Program-made: the position numbers and the translations under genes | NCBI GenBank assembly: GCA_900766915.1 | Contig: CAAFXE010000015.1 | Coordinates: 1 to 25,928 of the forward strand | DNA: 25,928 nucleotides | Source of the DNA: Lachnospiraceae bacterium | GTDB taxonomy: Bacteria > Bacillota > Clostridia > Lachnospirales > Lachnospiraceae | Direction of reading: 5' to 3' | The notes under the pieces: generated by a model | The model's input: the letters and a program-made list of their open reading frames with translations, nothing else | Told to the model about the DNA's origin: nothing | Databases searched by the model: none | Shown: in pieces, positions 12,914 to 21,174 of the stretch | How positions within the stretch are numbered: position 1 is the first letter of the stretch | Layout: the number at the start of each line of letters is the position of its first letter

Positions 12914-14155
12914 TTAGCCGGCCTCTCCTTTCAATCTATCTGGTATTCTTACAATCTGTTTTACCTTTCCACCCTGAATCATCTTTTTACGGATTGCGAT
13001 ATAGTATTTGCGAGTCGTACTTTCCAGATCACCTATGTATGCCGCAATTTCTTCTACCCTCCAGGATTCTTCGAACTTATCTGTCGCAAATGTCTTTCTA
13101 AGGATATGACATCCGCCTTTGATATCAGACAGACCGGCATTCTTCATAATCACTTTCAGACGATTTTCCAGATTAGACGTGGTATACATTTTTCCTGTTT
13201 TTGTTGGTGCCACAAAATCCTCAGGCTCCTTCCATTTACTTAGCAAATATATACGGTCCAATACCTTTTTTGCCTCCTGTGTAAGTTCGATTATTCTTGC
13301 CTTCTGGTTCTTGGTGCTTCCTACTATCATAATGTAATTATTTTCGTTATCATCCTTTTTATCCCTGTTCTTTGCCATAGATGCATTGCTTTCGATCTTG
13401 ATGATTCCGTTCTCCCTATCTACCATATCCCAACGAAGCCCAATCAGCTCACCACACCGCATCCCCGTATAAAGCAATAAAAGTAAATAGTCTCCTGCCC
13501 AATAGACTGGATTACCATTACTATCGGTTTTGCTGGCTTCTTCAATAAAGGCTTTCTCCTCTTCTGACGAAAGAACCATTACATCTGCATCATCTGCATT
13601 TTTTTCTTCCATCTTTTTTAGTTTCTTTATCAACGAATCCCTGACTCGGCTCACAGGATTATTCTCTACATAACCCTGACGGACAGCCCAAGTCATTGCT
13701 GCATTAAGCACATCCAAAGCCTTTGTGATGGACGAACTGGAAAGTTGTCCTTCTTTGATTAATGTATTGATGTGGCTCTCAATGTCGGAATCAGTTAAAT
13801 TCCCAATTTGTATACTCCCAATTTCATACGGCTTAATCTGGTTATTGATCGTAGTTTCCCGACGGTCTATTGATTTAGCTTTCAGTTCATCATCTTCCAC
13901 TTGCTTTTGCAAGTGTTTAAAACAAAGCTCAGTCACAGTATTCTTATTTTGAACACTGTCCAACTGTTTCTGACGATTCCACTTAGCCTCTTTCTTTTTC
14001 ATCTCACGAATGCAAGCCGCTTGAGTTGCGGCTGTCACTGTAAGTATCTTACGCTGACCGTTTTGTTTCCTACCAACAGATTTTCTGAGGGTAACTGTAC
14101 CATTTTCATTGTATGTAAATGAGCCAGCTCCTTTAGCATTGCGTTTATCACTCAT
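12914..14155 (-). CDS. int: Tyrosine recombinase/integrase of the element
   Basis: Site-specific recombinase, 413 aa from the start at 14155 (GGAAGGG upstream). An N-terminal AP2-like arm-binding domain (about 8-60), a core-binding SAM-like domain (75-175) and a catalytic domain (195-400) are evident. Catalytic residues: Arg233 in TGMRCGEL, Lys282, His350 and Arg353 in HILRKTFAT, and the nucleophile in RKYYIA (Tyr384 or 385). The fourth-box His/Trp, normally in an LGH motif, appears as Asp376 (YIGDLESTT), an unusual change. Related to integrases of Tn916-type elements and Firmicutes prophages. With the adjacent excisionase and the tRNA-Gln scar 1 kb away, it most likely integrated this element. 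A GC-rich hairpin covers its stop codon. Confidence 0.93.
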   Translation of the reverse strand: MSDKRNAKGAGSFTYNENGTVTLRKSVGRKQNGQRKILTVTAATQAACIREMKKKEAKWNRQKQLDSVQNKNTVTELCFKHLQKQVEDDELKAKSIDRRETTINNQIKPYEIGSIQIGNLTDSDIESHINTLIKEGQLSSSSITKALDVLNAAMTWAVRQGYVENNPVSRVRDSLIKKLKKMEEKNADDADVMVLSSEEEKAFIEEASKTDSNGNPVYWAGDYLLLLLYTGMRCGELIGLRWDMVDRENGIIKIESNASMAKNRDKKDDNENNYIMIVGSTKNQKARIIELTQEAKKVLDRIYLLSKWKEPEDFVAPTKTGKMYTTSNLENRLKVIMKNAGLSDIKGGCHILRKTFATDKFEESWRVEEIAAYIGDLESTTRKYYIAIRKKMIQGGKVKQIVRIPDRLKGEAG

Positions 14156-14174
14156 ACTTTCCCTTCCTATCATT

Positions 14175-14200
14175 TTACCCCGGCTATTACACCGGGGTAA
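14175..14200 (-). promoter_or_regulatory. Stem-loop between excisionase and integrase genes
   Basis: Perfect 9-bp stem TTACCCCGG (14175-14183) with CCGGGGTAA (14192-14200). No T run follows on either strand, so it is not a standard terminator. It sits just upstream of the integrase ribosome site, where it could modulate int expression relative to xis or protect the message. Confidence 0.5.
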
Positions 14201-14207
14201 CGTTTTA

Positions 14208-14417
14208 CTAAATTACAAATTCACGACCTTCGTATCTGCGAAGCCATTTTTCCAGTGCGTCTTCCGTTACAAAGTATCTGCTCCCGATTTTTATAGCCGG
14301 AAAACCGCTGGCGTGCATAAGACTGTAGGCCAAATCTCTGCCAATACCTAGCCTATTCTGAAGCCCCTTAACTGATAAAAGAAGAGAAGTATCTGGGATG
14401 TCTAATTTTGAATTCAT
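14208..14417 (-). CDS. xis: Excisionase-like MerR/HTH_17 DNA-binding protein
   Basis: A 69-aa protein with the helix-turn-helix of the excisionase family (HTH_17): LLSVKGLQNRLGIGRDLAYSLMHASGFPAIKIGSRYFVTEDALEKWL. The GFPAIKIGSRYFV wing and the DALEKWL third helix are diagnostic. Such proteins bind near att sites and bias the integrase towards excision. AGGAGG precedes the start, and int follows 52 bases downstream (stop 14208, start 14155), so they form an xis-int unit. Confidence 0.88.
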   Translation of the reverse strand: MNSKLDIPDTSLLLSVKGLQNRLGIGRDLAYSLMHASGFPAIKIGSRYFVTEDALEKWLRRYEGREFVI

Positions 14418-14540
14418 GTTTTTCCTCCTATGCGTGATATTTCTCTTTTATTGTTTTTGATTTACTAATTCTGTAGAATCTGATATCTTTCACCCATCAA
14501 CATAGCTGCTTGAATTATTTCGGAAATAAAATAAAAACAT

Positions 14541-15032
14541 CTAATCTTTCACCTTTATTGAATATAGATTTTTCCCCGAAGAGTCCTTTTCGGTTATTAC
14601 GACCAAACCAAACATTTCGCAAATTTTCTCTAACTTTTTTTGAGCGAAAGAAGTATTTTTGCAGATGATTTCTGACAAAATGTCCCGCCGAAACTCCGTG
14701 GCGATATTTTCCTTAGCCTTACTAAGTTCATCTAGTGAATAGCCCTGAATTTTCAAGAGTTCGAGTTTTAACCGTTCTTCCCTATCTTTTCGATATGCAG
14801 AATCCCATATTACAAGTTCATCTGGACCCTTTCCAATCCATTTTATCTGCTCTTGGGCAACAGCAGCTTTATTTTGATATGATTTGCGCAAGAAATTCTT
14901 TTCTGTCTGCAACATGTTTCCGATTTTCTCCTTTGCTATTTCTTCAATTATTTTCGAGCTCTCTTCCAACGTTAGGAGCCCCTCTTCTACCAACTGTTTT
15001 AGTAGAAGCTGCCAAAATCTAATTTCTAACAT
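14541..15032 (-). CDS. Free-standing paralogue of the helicase C-terminal domain
   Basis: A 163-aa protein. Residues about 34-163 align with residues 421-552 of the helicase encoded just upstream, sharing FLRKSY, AAVA, WIGK-PDEL, WDS-YR, ELLKIQ and FGL blocks, clearly more than half identical by eye. The first 33 residues differ: FWQLLLKQLVEEGLLTLEES resembles a short SHOCT-type helical hook. Function unknown; as a copy without the motor it could bind the same partner or nucleic acid and regulate or load the helicase. AGGGAGG precedes the start; the gene lies 77 bases after the helicase stop. Confidence 0.7.
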   Translation of the reverse strand: MLEIRFWQLLLKQLVEEGLLTLEESSKIIEEIAKEKIGNMLQTEKNFLRKSYQNKAAVAQEQIKWIGKGPDELVIWDSAYRKDREERLKLELLKIQGYSLDELSKAKENIATEFRRDILSEIICKNTSFAQKKLEKICEMFGLVVITEKDSSGKNLYSIKVKD

Positions 15033-15109
15033 GGCTTTTCCTCCCTATATAGATTGCTCTTTTATAAATTTTGATGTATTAAATTTGATGAATCTTTATA
15101 TATAAATTG

Positions 15110-16768
15110 TTAATCATCGCCTTTCTTCCTAACAGTATAGGAATTATTTCCGCATTCATTTTTTCCTATTTCCAAAATCAATCCGAATTTTTCACAAATC
15201 CGAACGAACTTATCCTTCGAAAAAGACGAATCTTTCAGGACAATATCTTCCAAAACATCCATTCGAAATTCTTTTGCAATCTTCTCCTTAAAACTGCCAA
15301 ATTCTTTTAGCGAAAAATTCTGAATTTTCAAAAGTTCCTGCACTAGTTTTTTTTCTCGTTCTTCACGATATGATGAATCCCAAACAATAAGTTCGTCTGG
15401 TTCTTTTCCAATCCATTCTATCTGTTTCCGAGCTACAGCAGCCCTATCATGGTATGATTGACGCAAAAACAACTTCTCAGCCTGCAACAAATTGCCTGTT
15501 TTTTCTTTTGCAAAAGCATTTATTGCGAGAATTGGATCGGGATACCGTAGCTTTATCCCCAATGGTTTATCTGTGTAGTATTGCCAGTCATTTTTTGTAA
15601 AAACGATACTGTTCCTCAGGAATTCCGCTTTTTCACCATCTCCATACCACCCGTTAGCAAATATTTCAAATGCTTTTTTCTGCAATGAAATCTGCTCCAA
15701 TTTTTCAAAGTATTGAATTTTTTCTTGATATTGGTTGACTCTCTTTTCGTAGTAGGCAGAAACTCTCGGGAAGATGAACAGCCTGCAGTTTTCCACCTGC
15801 TCTCCACGAATACGACCAATCATCTGTAAAAAACTGACTCTCGATTCTGTAGCAATGACCACATTGCCAACCTCTGGGTCATGAATGGATACGCCATTGT
15901 CCAAAACAGAGGTTGTGATCAAAACTTTTCTTCCTAGCGTATTAGCTACCGCCAGTTCTCGAATAATTTCATTCCCAGAGTGTTCTTCTAAAATCTTTGA
16001 ACTGAGCATAAATATGTCATTATCTGAGATTTTTTTACTCTTAATCAATAAGTTTCGAAACTGCTTTGCAAGTGTAGTGTCGTCAATAAAAACCACCGTT
16101 TTTTTATGCGAGTTTGAAATCTCTTCTGCCAATGATTCTATATCTGGCACGAAATGGCAAGTGAATCTAGAGTAGTCTTCCAAGAATGTAAAGTCGTATA
16201 TCTCACCCTTAAATTTGTATTGTTCAACATTGAGTTCTGGATTCTTCAATTCCATTTTCATGGCACACTGGTGAAGTGTTTTTTTTAGCAGAGGATAGGT
16301 TTCCCTTAACGTTGCAGTCAAAAAAATCATTGATTTAAAGAATGCTTCCTTGATCAATGCCTGCAGCAACACATAGGTTCCAAGCGCATTAAAGTCAGAA
16401 TCCGCATAAAAAAAATGTGTCTCGTCAAAAACCAGCACATCAAATCCGTCTAAATACGGCCTTATGCTTTCACCAGTTTTGAGTTTTTCAGCCAATTCCT
16501 GATATGTCATAACTTGCACATCTTCTGCCATGTCTTGATACCGAGGATACAACTCCGCTAAGTCGTAATGATACTGCTCTCTAAGAAGTTTTCGGTTGCA
16601 AAGAATCAGCACCTTTTTTCCGAACAATCCGCCGTACGGCACAAATACTTTGAAAATGAAATGACTTTTGCCGATACCTGTTGGTCCTTGAATAATAATT
16701 TTTTTACCATTTAGCCATTGTGAATACACGTCTTTGTCAATTAGATCTGCAAGATATTTTTTCTTCAT
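15110..16768 (-). CDS. Superfamily 2 DEAD/DEAH-type helicase
   Basis: A 552-aa ATP-dependent nucleic-acid motor. Motif I GPTGIGKS (28-35), motif II DETH (115-118), motif III TATL (151-154), a second RecA-like domain with VFIDDTTLA and TTSVLDNGVSIHDPEV (motif V region), and motif VI QMIGRIRG (315-322) are all present, so the motor should be active. The C-terminal 130 residues are an extra domain that recurs as a separate gene downstream. Substrate unknown; element-borne helicases of this shape may serve replication, transfer or defence. AGGAGG precedes the start and directly adjoins the T run of the terminator upstream, so expression may be influenced by that hairpin. Confidence 0.85.
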   Translation of the reverse strand: MKKKYLADLIDKDVYSQWLNGKKIIIQGPTGIGKSHFIFKVFVPYGGLFGKKVLILCNRKLLREQYHYDLAELYPRYQDMAEDVQVMTYQELAEKLKTGESIRPYLDGFDVLVFDETHFFYADSDFNALGTYVLLQALIKEAFFKSMIFLTATLRETYPLLKKTLHQCAMKMELKNPELNVEQYKFKGEIYDFTFLEDYSRFTCHFVPDIESLAEEISNSHKKTVVFIDDTTLAKQFRNLLIKSKKISDNDIFMLSSKILEEHSGNEIIRELAVANTLGRKVLITTSVLDNGVSIHDPEVGNVVIATESRVSFLQMIGRIRGEQVENCRLFIFPRVSAYYEKRVNQYQEKIQYFEKLEQISLQKKAFEIFANGWYGDGEKAEFLRNSIVFTKNDWQYYTDKPLGIKLRYPDPILAINAFAKEKTGNLLQAEKLFLRQSYHDRAAVARKQIEWIGKEPDELIVWDSSYREEREKKLVQELLKIQNFSLKEFGSFKEKIAKEFRMDVLEDIVLKDSSFSKDKFVRICEKFGLILEIGKNECGNNSYTVRKKGDD

Positions 16769-16780
16769 TTTTTTCCTCCT

Positions 16781-16810
16781 AAAAAAAGATCAGAGCATTT
16801 GCCCTGATCT
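16781..16810 (-). terminator. Terminator or attenuator just upstream of the helicase gene
   Basis: Stem AGATCAG (16787-16793) with CTGATCT (16804-16810), then seven T on the minus strand (16781-16787), followed at once by AGGAGG of the helicase. It may end transcription of the 511-aa gene 64 bases upstream, or act as an attenuator for the helicase. Confidence 0.75.
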
Positions 16811-16873
16811 AATCTTAGCATGTCGATTTTTTATCTTCACATCTCTGCGAATTTTCGGAGACTAAAAAAACAT

Positions 16874-18409
16874 TCATTGCAACAATATCTTCATTACTTC
16901 ATAATGTATAATCGAATATTTATGAATACATTTTAAAGATTTAGATATCTTTACATCACCATTCAGAAAATTTCTCTCTTCCATTCGAATTTTCTTATAT
17001 ACGGCCTGCCTTTCTTTATAAAACATACTATACAATTCATATGAGTTATCTGGTAACGACTTTTTTGAGAGGTCTTTCTCAACAATATACAATATCTCTC
17101 CCCCAATGTCATTTGATGCATCTTCAACAAAAAGAACTCTTCCGCCCAATTCCATTGGTTTTACATATGGCCAATATACAAAATCAACGTCTTCTACTCT
17201 TTTTCTCTCATATTTCTTTCTAATGACTTCCTCTGAATCATTTTCATTTACTGTGAAATCAGGTATTACATAAAAACAATCTTCTTCCTTACTAATATTC
17301 CTCCAATTATGGATTCTATAGTGCTTAATATGGTCAGCATACACTTCTTCATCATCATAATATCGTTTCCAGCAACTCGTTAAATATAAACTCATTTGAT
17401 ACAGTTCTTCTTCATTGATAGTGGCTACATATATATCCCACCAAGAATCAATTATTTCTTCGAACACATCACTTATGATTTCCTGAACGCACTCCATGAT
17501 AGTATGCAACCATTTACATACCTCATTAAATTCCTTTTTTGCTTCTTCATCTTTGTTATCAATATCATAGTAGAGTGAAATGTCCAAATTGTTCCATATT
17601 ACATCTATTACTTCCTTTCGGATAAAGAATTGTTCTATTTGTGCACTTGGCTTAATAGATTCTAAAATATCCTTCATTACTGAATACTTCTCTATTTCTT
17701 TCAAACATGAATATAGCTGACTTGTATAGCCTAGACCTAATGACAGTTCTGCCAAAAGAATATTCTCAATAGCCTTGTCCTGAATTTTTTCATAGATCTG
17801 ATAAGATCTCATATAAGAATACCTTTTCAGAGAAGTTATTTCCGTATCCAAGTCAAACATACTAATATTGTCAACACTTATCATTGTATGATGAAATGGC
17901 ACACATCCTCCTGTGATATTTTTAATTGTATGGTCATTTGTTTCTTCTTCAATGGTCGTAGGATAATGCTTACGAACCGATTCTTTATTCACCTTTTCCG
18001 TTCCACTTTTTACATTTAAATTACTTTTTCTCTCCCACACAGACTGTATATCTTCTTTTATCTTTCTGTCACACCGTTTAAAATCATCTGCCCCATAAAA
18101 ATTAATTAAGCCCAAATAAATACAACAAATCATGTCTTTTTCATAGTTTTCTGGTTTTTTTACAATCTGTTTAATTCCTTGAACTATTTTTGAATATGGA
18201 TGACTATCTCCATAGTCTCTGACATATCTATCCAGCTTCTCTTCATAATTCCCTTTTTCGATTTGATTTCCAACGTAGCTCAATAGAATCAAATATTTAT
18301 TCAGAATAAAGTCTTTTGATAATTGGATTCCATATTTCGCCTGTAGTCTTTTTTGAGCCTTCTTGCGGTCCTTCAAACACTCTGTGTCAAATATCTCATA
18401 ACGTAACAT
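16874..18409 (-). CDS. Unrecognised 511-aa protein of the element
   Basis: I do not recognise this family. It is mostly charged and helical, with no signal peptide or membrane segment. The N-terminal part (YEIFDTECLKDRKKAQKRLQAKYGI) and a conserved-looking centre (ITGGCVPFHHTMISVDNISMFDLDTEI) precede a helical part rich in Trp (DSWWDIYVATINEEELYQM, SLYLTSCWKRYYDDEE). Start 18409 is chosen because GGAG lies nine bases upstream; an 18-codon extension to 18463 reads INPYIGHVIFSIFG but has no ribosome site. It is followed by a terminator and preceded by a 400-bp noncoding region. AT-rich codon use differs somewhat from the core genes, as expected for acquired DNA. Possible roles (replication, regulation, defence) cannot be chosen from sequence. 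Confidence 0.75.
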   Translation of the reverse strand: MLRYEIFDTECLKDRKKAQKRLQAKYGIQLSKDFILNKYLILLSYVGNQIEKGNYEEKLDRYVRDYGDSHPYSKIVQGIKQIVKKPENYEKDMICCIYLGLINFYGADDFKRCDRKIKEDIQSVWERKSNLNVKSGTEKVNKESVRKHYPTTIEEETNDHTIKNITGGCVPFHHTMISVDNISMFDLDTEITSLKRYSYMRSYQIYEKIQDKAIENILLAELSLGLGYTSQLYSCLKEIEKYSVMKDILESIKPSAQIEQFFIRKEVIDVIWNNLDISLYYDIDNKDEEAKKEFNEVCKWLHTIMECVQEIISDVFEEIIDSWWDIYVATINEEELYQMSLYLTSCWKRYYDDEEVYADHIKHYRIHNWRNISKEEDCFYVIPDFTVNENDSEEVIRKKYERKRVEDVDFVYWPYVKPMELGGRVLFVEDASNDIGGEILYIVEKDLSKKSLPDNSYELYSMFYKERQAVYKKIRMEERNFLNGDVKISKSLKCIHKYSIIHYEVMKILLQ

Positions 18410-18463
18410 TCTCACAACTCCAAAAATGGAAAAAATAACGTGTCCTATATAGGGATTTATCAC

Positions 18464-18873
18464 TTTTCCACTTTTCTAATTCATATATCACACTTATTTT
18501 AACATCTTCAACAAACGAGTTCAAACCAAAACCAAACCATTGTACTTAATCCGAATGAATCCGAAATAAAAAATTAAAAATCTTTCATAGTCATTAAACC
18601 ATCTAATTAATAACATGAAAAATAATCTGAATTTTTTGAACTCCTTCGGTAGCTAATCTGACCGTTCTAGTGTGTCAGGGCATATTTCATTCAAATAATC
18701 CTTGACACACCATAACAGCCAAACGTGATAACACCGAAGCAATCAAAGTTTTTATGCTACTACCATTGAACTTTGGGAATTATTGTACTTATTTTTTCTT
18801 ACACCAGTAAAAAATGCATTTTCAACTTATTTACTTCATTTTTCCACTTTTCCACTTTTTCTGCTTTATACGT
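18464..18873. other. Repeat-bearing noncoding region: candidate centromere or origin
   Basis: No gene in 410 bases. A 15-nt direct repeat, CACTTTTCCACTTTT, occurs at both ends (18461-18475 and 18845-18859). In the middle is a nested dyad: outer arms CTTCGGT (18644-18650) with ACCGAAG (18733-18739), inner arms TGTGTCAGG (18671-18679) with CCTTGACACA (18700-18709, one extra base). The location, directly downstream of a TubZ-type partition operon and upstream of a large unknown gene, suits a TubR-binding centromere, a replication origin or a transfer origin, but nothing seen here decides between them. It could also simply be the promoter region of the 511-aa gene. Confidence 0.45.
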
Positions 18874-18957
18874 TTAGTCAAAATCCGAATCTTTCAATAC
18901 AGCTATAGCAACAGTCAGCCCCGCGATCAATACAGTCTTTAATAATGGATCCATCAT
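18874..18957 (-). CDS. 27-residue hydrophobic micropeptide coupled to tubZ
   Basis: A short frame starting MMDP, continuing LLKTVLIAGLTVAIAVL (17 hydrophobic residues), and ending KDSDFD. Its ATG overlaps the tubZ stop in ATGA, and AAAGGGG lies seven bases upstream inside the tubZ end, the usual layout of a real, translationally coupled gene. It is long enough to form one membrane-spanning or amphipathic helix with an acidic tail. It may anchor or modulate the TubZ filament, act as a small toxin, or be chance. No family recognised. Confidence 0.5.
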   Translation of the reverse strand: MMDPLLKTVLIAGLTVAIAVLKDSDFD

Positions 18958-20012
18958 CTAATCCCCTTTCTCAGATTTTTAAGCATCTCCAAACGGCTCA
19001 TGTTTTTCTTCGTCGGTGGGTCAACTACTACCGGCATTGTAGGATTAAAGAACTCAAACTCTTTTAGCTCTCCCCCTGTCTTCTTTCTCTCCATACGCTC
19101 TTTATATCTCTCCTCTGCATTTTCTCTTATTTCAGATAGATATGTAATCGGAAAAGATAATCCGGATAACACCGTAATTGTTTTCTTTGCTCCGTAGCCG
19201 CTAAAGATATTCTGGGGTATCCCTGTTGCCTTGATAATCGCATCTACATCAACTCCTTCTTCTAAAGAATTGATAACAGCAAGATATTCGATTACAGCGT
19301 CTGGTTCTAATGGAGCATAGATGTTCTTAGTAAAAATACTTTCCAGAAGCCCAACTCCTTTAGCCTTCCCATTACATACAGCTGATACATGGAAAACACC
19401 TCTTTGTGAAATCATCAGAAGCCGTTCGGACATATCTACATTCCCCTTGGCAGAAAAAGAATCCTCTTTAAAGAACAAATCTAATGTGGATACCAGAGTC
19501 GAATTGATCTTCTCCAGACTATCCATTTTATTGTTGTCAACCAGAATGCAGCTGCCAATATCCCTTTCAGAAATCTCCTTGATACAGTTATAGGCATTGA
19601 TGTGTTTCTGCAACGCCTCTGTTCTCTTAGGCAGGACTGCTATACAACAGATTGTTTTATCAAAGCATTCTTCTTCATTAAGCTCTTTCAAGATGTCGCA
19701 CATGATTGGAGCCAGACCGGAACCCGTAGAACCTGCAGTAGAAAATACAAGGTAGATAACCTTCTCTTTGATTTTTTTGATTTCCTCTAGCACTTCCAGA
19801 TTATTTGCCAATGCTTCTTCCGCCTTTTCCCGGTCTCCGCCACATCCATCAAAGCCTTTCAGTTTTAATATGTTTCTTGCACCGGTAAGAGCCCTGTTAT
19901 CCTGTTCACTGCCATTGATGAATAGTGTATGGTAGTTTTTCTTTTGGAACAGAAGGGCTATATTGCTTCCACATGCCCCTAATCCGATGAAGGACACCTT
20001 ATCCTTCAGCAT
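18954..20012 (-). CDS. tubZ: TubZ-like tubulin/FtsZ-family partition GTPase
   Basis: A 352-aa GTPase of the tubulin/FtsZ superfamily. Visible: T1 loop GLGACGSN (10-17), a variant tubulin signature AGSTGSG (93-99) within STAGSTGSGLAP, then an activation domain and a basic tail (KNMSRLEMLKNLRKGIR) such as TubZ uses to contact TubR-DNA. The signature has Ser where FtsZ has GGGTGTG, and the chromosomal dcw neighbours of ftsZ are absent, so plasmid/phage-type TubZ fits better than FtsZ. TubZ polymers treadmill and move plasmid centromeres bound by TubR. Start 20012 is chosen for AAAGGATGG upstream; an ATG four codons earlier is also possible. It overlaps the stop of the winged-helix gene and the start of the 27-aa peptide, giving a three-gene coupled unit. 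Confidence 0.82.
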   Translation of the reverse strand: MLKDKVSFIGLGACGSNIALLFQKKNYHTLFINGSEQDNRALTGARNILKLKGFDGCGGDREKAEEALANNLEVLEEIKKIKEKVIYLVFSTAGSTGSGLAPIMCDILKELNEEECFDKTICCIAVLPKRTEALQKHINAYNCIKEISERDIGSCILVDNNKMDSLEKINSTLVSTLDLFFKEDSFSAKGNVDMSERLLMISQRGVFHVSAVCNGKAKGVGLLESIFTKNIYAPLEPDAVIEYLAVINSLEEGVDVDAIIKATGIPQNIFSGYGAKKTITVLSGLSFPITYLSEIRENAEERYKERMERKKTGGELKEFEFFNPTMPVVVDPPTKKNMSRLEMLKNLRKGIR

Positions 20013-20259
20013 TTTTTTCACCATCCTTTATTATTTTTCTACCTTTATCCGTGATGTAATAACAGCTGGCACGATTATTCTTCGCACCAGCTGCAACATA
20101 TTCACTGCTTAAAAGTTTCTTCAAATGTTTATAGATTGTAATTCGGGCAATGTCCCCAGCTCCCGCTTCTTTAATTTCATCAATAGACATTGCCAACATA
20201 TAATCATCAGCCTGCTCTTTCTGCAAGATAGCAAGTAGCCATAAGTCTGTCCTGGTCAT
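19999..20259 (-). CDS. Small winged-helix protein, candidate TubR
   Basis: An 86-aa protein with a winged helix: TDLWLLAILQKEQADDYMLAMSIDEIKEA, recognition region ARITIYKHLKKLLSSEYV, and wing AGAKNNRASCYYITDKGRKII. TubR adaptors are about 100-aa winged-helix dimers encoded directly upstream of tubZ that bind centromere repeats and repress their operon. Size, fold and position all fit, but sequence similarity to known TubR cannot be judged by eye. Start 20259 is chosen for GGGAG seven bases upstream, giving overlap with the DUF5688 gene; the longer frame to 20301 has no ribosome site. Confidence 0.7.
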   Translation of the reverse strand: MTRTDLWLLAILQKEQADDYMLAMSIDEIKEAGAGDIARITIYKHLKKLLSSEYVAAGAKNNRASCYYITDKGRKIIKDGEKNAEG

Positions 20260-21142
20260 AATCATCTCCCACCATTTGTAGTACACTTTTTTCGTTGTCA
20301 TACAGATAAACTGAATCTGACAGGTATTCTTCCTCGCGAACTGATGTCCGATTTACATCCATTACCATACTCTTTAAAAAGTCTGGCGAACCACTGACAT
20401 CCTCTCTTTTCAAAATCAGCGTTTCATGAACAGAACTTGGAAGAATATATAATTCCTGACTATCCAACGCCTCACATATTTCTAATAATGCTCTCCTGTT
20501 AAGTATTGCTACTGCACCATTAATACCACCATAAATACTGAAAAAATAGAGTGGACTTTCACATCCGAGTCCCTTCATTATTTCGTTCAGATTACAGAAT
20601 ACATAAGGCTCATTTATCATATTAATCATAGCCTGCTTAAATAAAGAATCGGTATCTATGTTCCAACTCTCTTTCAATCTGTTAGTTACCGCAACAGAAC
20701 CATCTACGGCTTCATAATCAGTAATGGTACTCTGTATTGGCAAGGAGAAATAAACAGCCATATCCAAAACTCGGATATGTGGTCGTTCCTGTAATACTTC
20801 CTTGTTCCTTTCAAAGTTTATTAATCTAACTCTGATAGTTTCTTTGATTTTATCCCAGGATAAAATTTCCTGAATATTCACAGCCGGGTATTTTCCCGTA
20901 TCTCCATAAACCTCCATGGCATATTTCAGAAATTCATCCGCATCTTCCCCTGTATAGATTCCCTTACTATCTTCAAAATACAAAACAGGCGAAGCAGCAT
21001 GATTGGCTACCACTAATTTGACTCCTTCTTTTTTCACTCCATTGTTTTTCATGATACTGATTACTGATACGTTTTCAGCCCCCAGTTTCTGTTTCAGCAG
21101 GTCAATTACACATTCTTTATAAGCATTGTAACTATACATCAT
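20207..21142 (-). CDS. DUF5688-family protein
   Basis: A 311-aa soluble protein of the DUF5688 type, frequent in mobile elements of gut Clostridia. Recognised by the C-terminal block AILNRRALLEICEALDSQELYILPSSVHETLIL and the following VNRTSVREEEYLSDSVYLYD. No enzymatic motif is evident and the function is unknown. GAAGGAG lies nine bases upstream of the start. It sits between the recombination genes and the partition genes in one operon and overlaps the winged-helix gene by 53 bases. Confidence 0.75.
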   Translation of the reverse strand: MMYSYNAYKECVIDLLKQKLGAENVSVISIMKNNGVKKEGVKLVVANHAASPVLYFEDSKGIYTGEDADEFLKYAMEVYGDTGKYPAVNIQEILSWDKIKETIRVRLINFERNKEVLQERPHIRVLDMAVYFSLPIQSTITDYEAVDGSVAVTNRLKESWNIDTDSLFKQAMINMINEPYVFCNLNEIMKGLGCESPLYFFSIYGGINGAVAILNRRALLEICEALDSQELYILPSSVHETLILKREDVSGSPDFLKSMVMDVNRTSVREEEYLSDSVYLYDNEKSVLQMVGDDYDQDRLMATCYLAERAG

Positions 21143-21174
21143 TTCTTAAATCTCCTTCGTTAAATATTGCTGGA

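Noticed and set aside
12899..12922. Terminator at the integrase stop codon
   Set aside because: The stem is strong (GCCGGCT/AGCCGGC), but on the minus strand it is followed by TTAAAAAAA, and on the plus strand by CTCTCC, so there is no T run in either direction.
18954..20012. Chromosomal FtsZ
   Set aside because: The signature motif is divergent, the tail is basic rather than the FtsZ C-terminal peptide, and the gene lies in a mobile element next to a winged-helix gene and recombination genes.
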